Origin: Streptomyces sp. NBC_01216
GTDB taxonomy: Bacteria; Actinomycetota; Actinomycetes; Streptomycetales; Streptomycetaceae
Direction: 5' to 3'
DNA: 64,000 nt
Assembly: GCF_035994945.1 (NCBI RefSeq)
Contig: NZ_CP108677.1
Coordinates: forward strand, 5,580,001-5,644,000
Part shown: positions 30,541 to 38,192 of the stretch, in pieces
Layout: each line of letters begins with the position of its first letter
Position numbering within the stretch: the stretch's first letter is position 1
Made by a program: the position numbers and the translations under genes
The notes under the pieces: generated by a model
Seen by the model: only the letters and a program-made list of their open reading frames with translations
Databases searched by the model: none
Told to the model about the DNA's origin: nothing

Positions 30541-30584
30541 CCGGCATTCTCCGGATGGGGCCCCTACCTGTTCAGGAGATTGAC

Positions 30585-30788
30585 ATGGCTACTGGAACCG
30601 TGAAGTGGTTCAACTCGGAAAAGGGCTTCGGCTTCATCGAGCAGGACGGCGGCGGCGCCGACGTCTTCGCCCACTACTCGAACATCGCGACCTCCGGCTT
30701 CCGTGAGCTGCAGGAAGGCCAGAAGGTCACCTTCGACGTCACGCAGGGCCAGAAGGGCCCGCAGGCGGAGAACATCCTCCCCGCCTGA
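30585..30788 (+). CDS. Cold-shock protein (CspA family)
   Basis: This is a 67-residue single cold-shock domain: [20 protein letters not shown] with RNP1 (K-G-F-G-F-I) and VFAHYS (RNP2-like, usually VFVHYS/VFVHFS), ending GPQAENI. Such proteins bind single-stranded RNA/DNA and melt RNA structure. Start ATG 30585 has CAGGAG as RBS. The 5' leader is structured. It lies just upstream of a DEAD-box RNA helicase, a functional neighbour for RNA remodelling, and both are inserted between the two halves of the HIP-type catabolic gene set. Confidence 0.95.
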   Translation: MATGTVKWFNSEKGFGFIEQDGGGADVFAHYSNIATSGFRELQEGQKVTFDVTQGQKGPQAENILPA

Positions 30789-30879
30789 TCGCCGTAACGC
30801 GTTTCTCGCAGCCGGGACCCGCACCGCGCAGGTGCGGGTCCCGGCTCGCGCTGTGCTCAGGCCAGGAAGGCATTTCCCC

Positions 30880-32571
30880 ATGACTCGCTCCGAACAGCGG
30901 CCCCGCCGGGCCGCGGACTCCACTTCCGGAACCCCGTCCGGAAATGCCTCGGGCCGCCCCGCGCGCGGCTCCGGCTCGCGTCGCGGCTCGGGATCCGGCG
31001 GCGCCGGATCCGCGCGGGGCCGCGGCAAGGGCTCCGGCCGCACCCCGTCCTCGCCTCCGCCGCCGCGTGAGTTCACGCTGCCCGAGACGCTGACCCCCGC
31101 GCTGCCCTCCGTCGAGTCCTTCGACGCCCTCGACATGCCCCCGGCGCTCGCCAAGACGCTCGCCGCCCAGGGCGTGACCGAGCCGTTCCCGATCCAGGGC
31201 GCCACCCTGCCGAACTCGCTCGCCGGCCGGGACATCCTCGGCCGCGGCCGCACCGGCTCCGGCAAGACCCTCGCCTTCGGCCTCGCCCTGCTCGCCCGCA
31301 CCGCGGGCCGCCGCGCCGAGCCCAGGGCGCCGCTCGCCATGGTCCTGGTGCCCACCCGCGAGCTCGCCCAACAGGTGACCGACGCCCTGACGCCGTACGC
31401 CACCTCCGTGAACCTGCGGCTCACCACCGTCGTCGGCGGCCTCTCGATCACCAAGCAGGCGAACGCCCTGCGCCGTGGCGCCGAGGTGCTCATCGCCACG
31501 CCGGGCCGCCTCAAGGACCTCATCGAGCGCGGCGACTGCCGGCTCGACCAGGTCGCGATCACGGTCCTCGACGAGGCCGACCAGATGGCCGACATGGGCT
31601 TCATGCCGCAGGTCACCGCGCTGCTCAAGCAGGTCGAAGCGGACGGTCAGCGGCTGCTGTTCTCGGCCACCCTCGACCAGAACATCGACCGCCTGGTGAA
31701 GATGTTCCTCACCGACCCGGTCGTGCACTCCGTCGACCCCTCCGCCGGCGCGGTCACCACGATGGAGCACCACCTGCTCCACATCGCCGACGAGACCGAC
31801 AAGAAGGCCGTCACCTTGAGGATCGCGGCCCGAGACGGCCGGACGATCCTCTTCCTGGACACCAAGCGGGCCGTGGACCGGCTGGTCAAGCGGCTCCTCG
31901 CGAGCGGCGTCCGGGCCTCCGGCCTGCACGGCGGGCGTTCCCAGCCGCAGCGCAACCGCACTCTGGACCAGTTCAAGAACGGCCAGGTCACCGTGCTGGT
32001 GGCGACCAACGTGGCGGCCCGTGGAATCCACGTCGACGATCTCGACCTCGTCGTGAACGTCGACCCGCCGATCGACCACAAGGACTACCTGCACCGCGGC
32101 GGCCGGACGGCCCGTGCCGGCGAGTCCGGCTCCGTCGTCACCCTCGTCCTGCCCGAGCAGAAGCGTGACATGAGCCGCCTGATGGCGAACGCGGGCATCT
32201 CCCCCCGCACGGCCCAGATCAGGTCCAGTGACGAGGAACTCAGCCGGCTCACCGGCGCGCGCGAGCCGTCGGGGATACCGGTCGTCATCGAGGTCCCGCA
32301 GCCGGCCCAGCCCGCCCCCTCGGGCAACGGCGGCCGACGCTCGCGCCGCGGTGGCGGCGGTGGCGGCGGCCGGACACGCTCCGCGTCCGCGGGCCGTACG
32401 GCCACGGCCGGCACCGCGGGTGGCGCCGCCGGCCGCACCGCTGCCGCCGGCTCGGCGACGCGCGGCGGCGCCGGTTCCGCGGCCCGTACGGGCGGGGGAG
32501 CCGCCGCATCGCGAGGCCGCGCCCGCAGCGCCGGCGGCGCCGGCCGGGGCCGCCGGGGCTCCGCCCAGTAG
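30880..32571 (+). CDS. DEAD-box RNA helicase
   Basis: This 563-residue helicase has an RG/GS-rich N-terminus (1-60), then the full motif series: Q-motif EPFPIQGATLP, R-T-G-S-G-K-T, PTRELAQQ, TPGRL, D-E-A-D, S-A-T, the C-terminal RecA domain with ATNVAARGIHVDDLD and HRGGRTARAGESG (Gly in place of the usual Ile in HRIGR), and a Gly/Arg/Ala-rich C-terminal tail (about 465-563) that probably binds RNA. It would unwind RNA, perhaps in ribosome assembly or decay at low temperature, with the cold-shock protein encoded 91 bases upstream. ATG 30880 has GGAAGG as RBS. Confidence 0.95.
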   Translation: MTRSEQRPRRAADSTSGTPSGNASGRPARGSGSRRGSGSGGAGSARGRGKGSGRTPSSPPPPREFTLPETLTPALPSVESFDALDMPPALAKTLAAQGVTEPFPIQGATLPNSLAGRDILGRGRTGSGKTLAFGLALLARTAGRRAEPRAPLAMVLVPTRELAQQVTDALTPYATSVNLRLTTVVGGLSITKQANALRRGAEVLIATPGRLKDLIERGDCRLDQVAITVLDEADQMADMGFMPQVTALLKQVEADGQRLLFSATLDQNIDRLVKMFLTDPVVHSVDPSAGAVTTMEHHLLHIADETDKKAVTLRIAARDGRTILFLDTKRAVDRLVKRLLASGVRASGLHGGRSQPQRNRTLDQFKNGQVTVLVATNVAARGIHVDDLDLVVNVDPPIDHKDYLHRGGRTARAGESGSVVTLVLPEQKRDMSRLMANAGISPRTAQIRSSDEELSRLTGAREPSGIPVVIEVPQPAQPAPSGNGGRRSRRGGGGGGGRTRSASAGRTATAGTAGGAAGRTAAAGSATRGGAGSAARTGGGAAASRGRARSAGGAGRGRRGSAQ

Positions 32572-32785
32572 GACACGCCTCCGCGGGAACCACCGGGACC
32601 CGCCCGTACCGCCGTACGAGAAGCGGACCTCGGGCCGTGCCGCGTCGAGGTACTCCCTTCTGGCCTCCGGGACCGGGACGATCCGCTCCGGGTTCCGCGT
32701 CCCCGCCCGTCCCGCCCGGCGCGTTCGCGGGCCGCCCGGAGGTCGGCGGGCGCTTGGCGGACAGGCGTTCCGGCGCCCAGGACCG

Positions 32786-33916
32786 TCAGCGGTGCGCGTC
32801 CGGGCAGTGGCATGGCCCGACCTCTCCGACCGGACTTCCGTGCGGGGGTGCGAGGGGGCACCCTCGGGGCAGGGAGCGGAGCACGTGCGCGGCCTCGGAC
32901 ACGATCCGGCGGACGAGCTCCTCGCAGCTCGGGAGGTCCTCGATCACGCCGGCGACCTGCCCGGAGGCCATGACACCGAGGTCGGTGCGTCCCTCGACCA
33001 TGGAGGCCCGCAGCAGCATCGGGGTGTTCGCGGCGAGCAGGACCTGGCTCCAGGACAGGTCCTTGCCGCGGCGCAGGGCGAGCCCGTCGCGGAGCATCCT
33101 CGACCACGACAGGCCCGACAGCCGCCGGAAGCCGGCCACCCGGCGCACGGTGCCCGCCAGCGCCCGTGCCCGGCCCGCCCGTTCGAGAGCGGTGACCAGC
33201 TCGGTACGGAGCATCCGGTGGGGCAGCCCGTCCACGGCGGTGGTGACCGTGACGTCCTTGACCGTCGCCGCCAGATACCTGGCCTTCACGGCGTCGGGCA
33301 CGGTCGAGTCGGAGGTGAGGAGGAAGCGCGTGCCCATGGCGACGCCGGCCGCTCCGTAGGCGAGCGCGGCGACCAGACCGCGGCCGTCGTGGAAGCCGCC
33401 CGCCGCCACGACCGGGATGCCGACGGCGTCCACCACCTGCGGCAGCAGCACGGTCGTCGCGATCTCGCCGGTGTGCCCGCCGCCCTCGCCGCCCTGCACG
33501 ATCACCGCGTCGGCACCCCAGGCGGCGACCTTCTCGGCATGCCGCCTGGCCCCGACCGAGGGGATGACGACCACGCCCGCGTCCTTGAGTTCCGCGATCA
33601 GCTCGCGGGAGGGGGCCAGGGCGAAGGAGGCGACCCGCACACCCTCGTCGATGAGGATCCGCACCCGCTCACGGGCGTCGCCCGCGTCGGCCCGCAGGTT
33701 CACCCCGAAGGGCCGGTCCGTACGGGACGCGACCTCGCGGACCGCCGCGCGGAGCCGTTCCGGGGACATCGTCGCCGAGGCGAGGATGCCGAGCGCACCG
33801 GCCTCGGCGGCGGCGGAGACCAGCCGGGGACCGGAGACCCAGCCCATGCCGGTCTGCACGATCGGGTACCGGACGCCGGTCAGTTCGGTGAGCGCGGTGT
33901 CGAAGACGGCGGTCAC
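32786..33916 (-). CDS. ipdC: Nitronate monooxygenase-family flavoprotein (IpdC-like)
   Basis: This 376-residue FMN TIM-barrel protein of the 2-nitropropane dioxygenase/enoyl reductase family shows PIVQTGMGWVSGPRLVSAAAEAG, PFGVNLR, VVIPSVGARRHAEK, DAVIVQGGEGGGHTGEIATT, VVAAGGFHDGRGLVAALAYGA and MGTRFLLTSDS. In mycobacteria IpdC (Rv3553) is an FMN-dependent (4R)-hydroxylation/reduction enzyme of steroid C/D-ring breakdown, encoded after echA20-ipdA-ipdB exactly as here. Start GTG 33916 overlaps the ipdB stop (GTGA). The last ~20 residues (rich in Pro, Cys, His) are unusual. True nitronate oxidation is the alternative, but the neighbours favour IpdC. Confidence 0.82.
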   Translation of the reverse strand: MTAVFDTALTELTGVRYPIVQTGMGWVSGPRLVSAAAEAGALGILASATMSPERLRAAVREVASRTDRPFGVNLRADAGDARERVRILIDEGVRVASFALAPSRELIAELKDAGVVVIPSVGARRHAEKVAAWGADAVIVQGGEGGGHTGEIATTVLLPQVVDAVGIPVVAAGGFHDGRGLVAALAYGAAGVAMGTRFLLTSDSTVPDAVKARYLAATVKDVTVTTAVDGLPHRMLRTELVTALERAGRARALAGTVRRVAGFRRLSGLSWSRMLRDGLALRRGKDLSWSQVLLAANTPMLLRASMVEGRTDLGVMASGQVAGVIEDLPSCEELVRRIVSEAAHVLRSLPRGCPLAPPHGSPVGEVGPCHCPDAHR

Positions 33917-34662
33917 CGGGCCGGCACCTCGCGGTCGCGCAGCCCGCGCGGGTCGATGACCTCACGGATCAGCCGCAGTTCCCCGGCGGTCGGCTCACGC
34001 GTGTACGGGACGTCGCGGTCGACGTCCAGGGCGAAGCCGGTGGCCTCGCGGACCTGCTCCGCGGTCACGCCGGGATGGAGGGAGGCGAGCCGCATCGAAC
34101 GGTCCGGCGTCTCGAAGTCGAAGACGCCGAGGTCGGAGACGACCCGGGGGATCCGGTGGAACCGGGTGACCCCGGCTTCGGCCGCCCGGTCGTATCCGAC
34201 CCCGCTGACCATGTCGACGCGCTCGACGAAGACCCGTGGCGAGTGCTTCGGTATCCAGTAGCTGACCGGATTGTTCAGGGTGTTGACGGGCGCTCCGCGG
34301 ACGCCGAGCAGTTGGCGGGTGGGCCGCGACCAGTCGCCGACACAGGAGATGTTCTGGTTGCCGTGCCGGTCGATCTGGGCGGCGCCCATCATCACGTGCC
34401 GTCTGCCGCCGGTGACCAGGGCGAGGTGGCGCCGGTACGGCAGCCAGCCCTCCACTCTCCCGTCGTCGTCGACGAGCATCGCCTCACCGTCGGTGAGCAG
34501 GAGTTCGGGGGCGAAGGTGCGCCGGGCGAGCCGGGCGCCGAAGGAGGAGACCGGGGCCATCGCCGCGGCCAGGATCTCGCCGTCGCCGCGCCACGCCTCG
34601 GCGCAGGCGACGACGCAGTACTCGGCCCGGGTGGGCGGCGGTGGGGGGACGTGGCCGCTCAA
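33913..34662 (-). CDS. ipdB: CoA-transferase-fold beta subunit (IpdB-like)
   Basis: This 249-residue class I CoA-transferase-fold subunit starts at TTG 34662, overlapping the ipdA stop (TTGA), with AGGAGG 8-10 bases upstream; TTG is the only start that leaves the conserved TRAEYCVVACAEAWRGDGE beginning intact. Other blocks: MMGAAQIDRHGNQNISCVGD, VNTLNNPVSYWIPKHSPRVF and FHRIPRVVSDLGVFDFE. IpdAB of mycobacteria and rhodococci is a hydrolase that opens the last steroid ring of COCHEA-CoA rather than a CoA-transferase. With ipdA upstream it forms the heteromer. Confidence 0.83.
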   Translation of the reverse strand: MSGHVPPPPPTRAEYCVVACAEAWRGDGEILAAAMAPVSSFGARLARRTFAPELLLTDGEAMLVDDDGRVEGWLPYRRHLALVTGGRRHVMMGAAQIDRHGNQNISCVGDWSRPTRQLLGVRGAPVNTLNNPVSYWIPKHSPRVFVERVDMVSGVGYDRAAEAGVTRFHRIPRVVSDLGVFDFETPDRSMRLASLHPGVTAEQVREATGFALDVDRDVPYTREPTAGELRLIREVIDPRGLRDREVPAR

Positions 34663-35513
34663 CTCCGCTCCTCCTGCCAGGCGCGTACGGCCTGTCGGTA
34701 GTCGTCCTCGCTCGTGCCGGACAGGAACCGCCGCGCGAACGCGGGCCAGGGGGTGCCGGCGTACAGCTTCTGGAAGGGCTCGTCGCGTCCGTAGTCGGGT
34801 GCGCAGGAGGTGAAGTGGGCGCCGTTCGGTGCCTCGACGACGCCGGTGACACGATGGCGTCCCACCAGCAGGCTCTGCGGTGCCACGTCCCCGAACCCGT
34901 CGACGAGCCGCTCGCAGGACACGTACGCGGTGTCGGCGGCCTCGCAGAACAGGTCGTCGAAGTAGGGGTCGGGGCCGAGGTACTGCGCGTTGCCCGACCG
35001 GTCGGCCCGGTTGAGGTGGACCAGTGCGGCGTCCATCCGCAGGGCGGGCACGGCCACGAACTCCTCGCCGTCCGCGTAGGGGGAGCGGACCGTACGCAGC
35101 CCGGGGTTCACCCGCATCACGTCCGAGCCGAGACCGGCCCGGACGGGCAGGAACGGCAGTCGGTCGGCCGCGGCCCGCAGGCCCTGCATGAGCATGGCTT
35201 CGTCCAGTTCCGTCAACGCCAGTCGGCCGCGTTCGCGGGCGGCGCGGAAACGCGGTTCGAGGGCGATCGAGTCGAGGGTGACGAAGGCGGCGACGAGCCG
35301 GCGGATGCGGCCCGCCGCCGCGAGCAGTCCCACGTCGGGTCCGCCGTAGGAGACCACGGTGAGGTCGGTGACCTCGGACCGCAGCAGGGCCCGGACCAGA
35401 GCCATCGGCTTGCGGCGGGAACCCCAGCCGCCGATCCCGATCGTCATGCCGCTGCGCAGGCGGCCCGCCACCTCGTCGGGCGTCATCGTCTTGTCGCTCG
35501 CGCGTGCGGTCAC
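34659..35513 (-). CDS. ipdA: CoA-transferase-fold alpha subunit (IpdA-like)
   Basis: This 284-residue alpha subunit has DKTMTPDEVAGRLRSGMTIG, IGGWGSRRKPMALVRALLRS, VVSYGGPDVGLLAAAGRIRR, LPFLPVRAGLGSDVMRVNPG and ALVHLNRADRSGNAQYLGPD. The GGWGSRRKP loop replaces the usual GGFGxxGxP of ketoacid CoA-transferases, as in IpdA. With IpdB it would hydrolyse the ring of COCHEA-CoA, the last cyclic intermediate of cholesterol. Start GTG 35513 overlaps the echA20-like stop (GTGA). The C-terminus ends in YRQAVRAWQEERS. Confidence 0.83.
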   Translation of the reverse strand: MTARASDKTMTPDEVAGRLRSGMTIGIGGWGSRRKPMALVRALLRSEVTDLTVVSYGGPDVGLLAAAGRIRRLVAAFVTLDSIALEPRFRAARERGRLALTELDEAMLMQGLRAAADRLPFLPVRAGLGSDVMRVNPGLRTVRSPYADGEEFVAVPALRMDAALVHLNRADRSGNAQYLGPDPYFDDLFCEAADTAYVSCERLVDGFGDVAPQSLLVGRHRVTGVVEAPNGAHFTSCAPDYGRDEPFQKLYAGTPWPAFARRFLSGTSEDDYRQAVRAWQEERS

Positions 35514-36268
35514 GAGGAGCCTTCCTTCCCGCCGAATCCGGCACGGACGCGGTCGGCGACCCCGCTCAGGTTGGCCTCGAAGGTGAAGCCCTGCTCGAAG
35601 CGGTAGCTGCGCCGGACGTCCACCGGGTCGATGCCGTTGAGGGCGGCCTTCGCGAGCCGGATCAGGGAGCCGTCCTTCGCCGCGATCTCGCGGGCCAGAC
35701 CGAGGGCCTCGTCGTGCAGCGCGCCGCGGGGGACCACCTTCCAGACCGAGCCGTGGGCGTGGAGTTCGGCGGCGGTGACGGTCCGCGAGGTGTAGTACAG
35801 CGCCCGCGTCAGATGCTGGGGGACGAGGCGGGCGAGGTGGGTGGCCGCGCCGAGCGCGCCGCGGTCCAGTTCCGGGAGCCCGAAGACGGCGTCCTCGGCG
35901 GCGACGATCGCGTCCGCGTTGCCGACCAGTCCGATCCCGCCGCCCAGGCAGAAGCCGGCGACGGCCGCGACCACCGGGACCTCGCACGTGTACACCGCGG
36001 AGAATGCCTCCGCGCAGCCGTGGTTGGCGCCGATCAGGGCGCGGTGTCCGGTGCCGTGTTCGCGCTGCATCTCCTTGATGTCGACGCCGGCGTTGAAGCC
36101 GCGGCCCTCGGCGGCCAGCACCACGCAGCGGATCTCCGGGTCTCGGCCGGCCGTGCCGACCGCTTCGGCGAGGTCGTACCAGCCCCGCACGGGAAGGGCG
36201 TTGACGGGCGGGAAGTCGACGGTGACGAGTGCGACGCCCTCGTCCGGGCGTGCGGTGGAGACACCCAT
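35510..36268 (-). CDS. echA20: Enoyl-CoA hydratase/isomerase family protein (EchA20-like)
   Basis: This is a 252-residue crotonase-fold protein: VALVTVDFPPVNALPVRGWY, CVVLAAEGRGFNAGVDIKEM (oxyanion-hole strand), VPVVAAVAGFCLGGGIGLVG and AVFGLPELDRGALGAATHLA. Mycobacterial EchA20 (Rv3550) opens ring D of a steroid-derived CoA thioester by hydrolysis; it is the first gene of the echA20-ipdA-ipdB-ipdC operon, matched here. ATG 36268 lies 21 bases from the KstR2-like operator at 36290, with AAAGG upstream. Ordinary enoyl-CoA hydratase activity is the alternative. Confidence 0.8.
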   Translation of the reverse strand: MGVSTARPDEGVALVTVDFPPVNALPVRGWYDLAEAVGTAGRDPEIRCVVLAAEGRGFNAGVDIKEMQREHGTGHRALIGANHGCAEAFSAVYTCEVPVVAAVAGFCLGGGIGLVGNADAIVAAEDAVFGLPELDRGALGAATHLARLVPQHLTRALYYTSRTVTAAELHAHGSVWKVVPRGALHDEALGLAREIAAKDGSLIRLAKAALNGIDPVDVRRSYRFEQGFTFEANLSGVADRVRAGFGGKEGSS

Positions 36269-36289
36269 GGGCGGATCAGCTACCTTTCC

Positions 36290-36303
36290 ACCAAACGTTT
36301 GTT
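36290..36303. promoter_or_regulatory. KstR2-like operator between echA20-like and SDR genes
   Basis: ACCAAACGTTTGTT is a palindrome (CAAACGTTTG core) with two differences from the remembered KstR2 consensus AnCAAGnnCTTGnT. Extended, CCAAACGTTTGTTAGG matches the reverse complement of the site at 26583 except at two central bases. It lies in the 68-base divergent gap and could overlap both promoters. Confidence 0.72.
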
Positions 36304-36336
36304 AGGTGACTGTTCGATGAGGAAAGGTAGCAGCCG

Positions 36337-37185
36337 ATGGAGCTGGACGGGAGGGTCGCCGTCGTCACCGGCGGTACGCGGGGCGTGGGCGCGGGTATCG
36401 CCCGGGCCTTTCTGCGGGCGGGCGCCCGCGTGGTCGTCTGCGCCCGACGGCCGCCGGACGCGCCCGTGCGGGAAGCGGGCCGGGCGGCCGTGTTCCTCCC
36501 TGTCGACCTGCGCGACCCCACGGCCGTCGAGACCTTCTTCGCGGAGGTCGCGCACCGGTACGGGAGGCTGGACACCCTGGTCAACAACGCGGGCGGATCG
36601 CCCTACCGGCTGCTCGGCGAGGGCGGTGCGGAACGCCACGCGAGGGTCCTCGCCCTCAACCTGACCGTTCCGCTGACGGTCTCCCTCGCCGCCCACGGAC
36701 CGCTGAGGGCGGCGCGCGGCTCGGTCGTCATGATCGGCAGTGTCAGCGGCACCCGGGCCTCGCCGGGCACGGCCGCCTACGGCGCGGCCAAGGCCGGACT
36801 GGAGAACCTGGCCCGTTCCATGGCGGTGGAGTGGGCGCCGGACGTCCGGGTGAACACCCTCGTCCTCGGCATGGTCCGCACCGAGGGGTCCGCGCTCCAC
36901 TACGGCGACGCGCAGGGGGTCGCCGCCGTCGGCCGGACGGTCCCGCTGGGCCGCCTCGCCGAACCCGAGGAGGCCGGCGAAGCGGCGGTGTTCCTCGCCT
37001 CCGGCCGGGCCGGCTACGTCTCGGGGGCCTCGCTCCTCGTGCACGGGGGCGGGGAACGCCCCGCCTTCCTCGATGCCGCGACCGCCGGCCGGGAGAACCG
37101 GGACGAGCACGACCACAGGGGCGCCGGGACGAATGGGCCGATGGGGCGAGCCGGGACGAGTGGGTCGAGAGGGGCAGCGGGATGA
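36337..37185 (+). CDS. Short-chain dehydrogenase (Rv3549c-like)
   Basis: This 282-residue SDR has TGGTRGVGAGIARAFLRAGA, an Arg pair after the second strand (CARRPPD, favouring NADP), DTLVNNAGG, IGSVSGT and the catalytic Y-x-A-A-K in AAYGAAKAGLENLAR. Its position, divergent from echA20, corresponds to mycobacterial Rv3549c in the HIP gene set. The last ~35 residues (after VHGGGERPAFLDAA) are Gly/Arg-rich and largely encoded by the 53-bp tandem repeat, so they look like a recent non-functional extension. ATG 36337 follows GGAAAGG. Confidence 0.78.
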   Translation: MELDGRVAVVTGGTRGVGAGIARAFLRAGARVVVCARRPPDAPVREAGRAAVFLPVDLRDPTAVETFFAEVAHRYGRLDTLVNNAGGSPYRLLGEGGAERHARVLALNLTVPLTVSLAAHGPLRAARGSVVMIGSVSGTRASPGTAAYGAAKAGLENLARSMAVEWAPDVRVNTLVLGMVRTEGSALHYGDAQGVAAVGRTVPLGRLAEPEEAGEAAVFLASGRAGYVSGASLLVHGGGERPAFLDAATAGRENRDEHDHRGAGTNGPMGRAGTSGSRGAAG

Positions 37186-37239
37186 GTGGGTCGATGGGGC
37201 GAGCCGGGACGAGTGGATCGAGAGGGGCAGCGGGATGAG
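37140..37239 (+). repeat. 53-bp tandem duplication at the junction of two SDR genes
   Basis: A unit starting GATGGGGCGAGCCGGGACGA is present at 37140-37192 and again at 37193-37239, with one mismatch over 47 compared bases; a degenerate partial third copy precedes it (about 37118-37139). Each full unit ends in GGGATGAG, so the stop/start ATGA overlap of the two SDR genes has been duplicated. Confidence 0.9.
37182..37238 (+). other. 18-codon mini-ORF bridging the two SDR genes
   Basis: The duplicated ATGA gives an 18-codon frame (MSGSMGRAGTSGSRGAAG) that starts within the stop of the first SDR (ATG 37182, TGA 37183-37185) and stops within the start of the second (TGA 37236-37238, ATG 37235). 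It could pass terminating ribosomes on to the second SDR. It is unlikely to encode a functional peptide. Confidence 0.5.
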
Positions 37240-38122
37240 CGCGAAGGGACTGTGCGAAGGCCGGGTCGTGATCGTGACGGGCGCCGGACGGGGGCTGGGC
37301 CGGGCCCACGCGCTCGCGTTCGCCGCGGAGGGAGCCCGCGTCGTGGTCAACGACCTCGGCGTGGACCTCGACGGCGCCGCCTCGGCCGCGTCGCCCGCAC
37401 GGCGGGTCGTGGCGGAGATCAGGGCAGCGGGCGGCGAGGCCGTCGCCCACGGCGGCGACATCGCCACGGCCGAGGGCGCGGCCTCGCTGGTCGCCACCGC
37501 GCTCGACACCTACGGGCGGCTGGACACCTTGGTCAACAACGCGGGCTTCCTCCGGGACCGGATGCTCGTCAACCTCGGCGAGGACGACTGGGACGCCGTC
37601 ATGCGGGTCCACGTGAAGGGCCACTTCCTGCCCCTGCGGCACGCCGTCGCGCACTGGCGCGCGGAGGCCAAGGCGGGGCGCGAGGTGGCGGCGCGGGTCG
37701 TCAACACCACCTCGGGAGCGGGCCTGCTGGGCAGCGTGGGGCAGGGGAACTACGCGGCGGCGAAGGCCGGGATCGTCGGCCTGACGCTCGTCGCGGCGGC
37801 GGAGACGGGGCGGTACGGCGTCCAGGTCAACGCCGTCGCCCCGGCCGCCAGGACGCGGATGACCGAGCGGACCTTCGCCGGCCTGCGGGGACGCCCGGAG
37901 GACGTCTCGCCGCTGGTGGTGTGGCTCGGCTCGGCGGCCTCGGAGGGTGTGACCGGGCGGGTCTTCGAGGCCCAGGGCGGACGCATCACCGTGATGGAGG
38001 GCTGGCGGCCCGGCCCGACGGCGGACAGGGGCGCCGGCCGCTGGACCCCGGCCGAGGCGGGGGAGACGGCACGGGGACTGCTGGCCGACGCGGAGGAACC
38101 ACGACCGGTGTACGGCGCCTGA
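37235..38122 (+). CDS. Short-chain dehydrogenase (Rv3548c-like)
   Basis: This 295-residue SDR resembles the dehydrogenase domain of peroxisomal multifunctional enzymes: VIVTGAGRGLGRAHALAFAA, VVNDLGVDLDGA, GDIATAEGAASLV, DTLVNNAGFLRDRM, NTTSGAGLLGSVGQGNYAAA containing the catalytic Tyr, and NAVAPAARTRMTE. It would oxidise a 3-hydroxyacyl-CoA. Its place after the Rv3549c-like gene matches mycobacterial Rv3548c. Start ATG 37235 is the end of the 53-bp repeat, with GAGAGGGG as RBS. The C-terminus (GWRPGPTADRGAGRWTPAE) is typical of this SDR subgroup. Confidence 0.8.
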   Translation: MSAKGLCEGRVVIVTGAGRGLGRAHALAFAAEGARVVVNDLGVDLDGAASAASPARRVVAEIRAAGGEAVAHGGDIATAEGAASLVATALDTYGRLDTLVNNAGFLRDRMLVNLGEDDWDAVMRVHVKGHFLPLRHAVAHWRAEAKAGREVAARVVNTTSGAGLLGSVGQGNYAAAKAGIVGLTLVAAAETGRYGVQVNAVAPAARTRMTERTFAGLRGRPEDVSPLVVWLGSAASEGVTGRVFEAQGGRITVMEGWRPGPTADRGAGRWTPAEAGETARGLLADAEEPRPVYGA

Positions 38123-38192
38123 CCGACGGCCGGGCGGCGGACACGGAGCGGGACGCTTCCCTTCCCCCGGCCCCGCACCGCTCCGTCCGGGC

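Noticed and set aside
34659..35513. Ordinary 3-oxoacid CoA-transferase assignment for the ipdA/ipdB pair
   Set aside because: The GGWGSRRKP loop, order with echA20 and ipdC, and KstR2-like operators favour the ring-opening IpdAB group.
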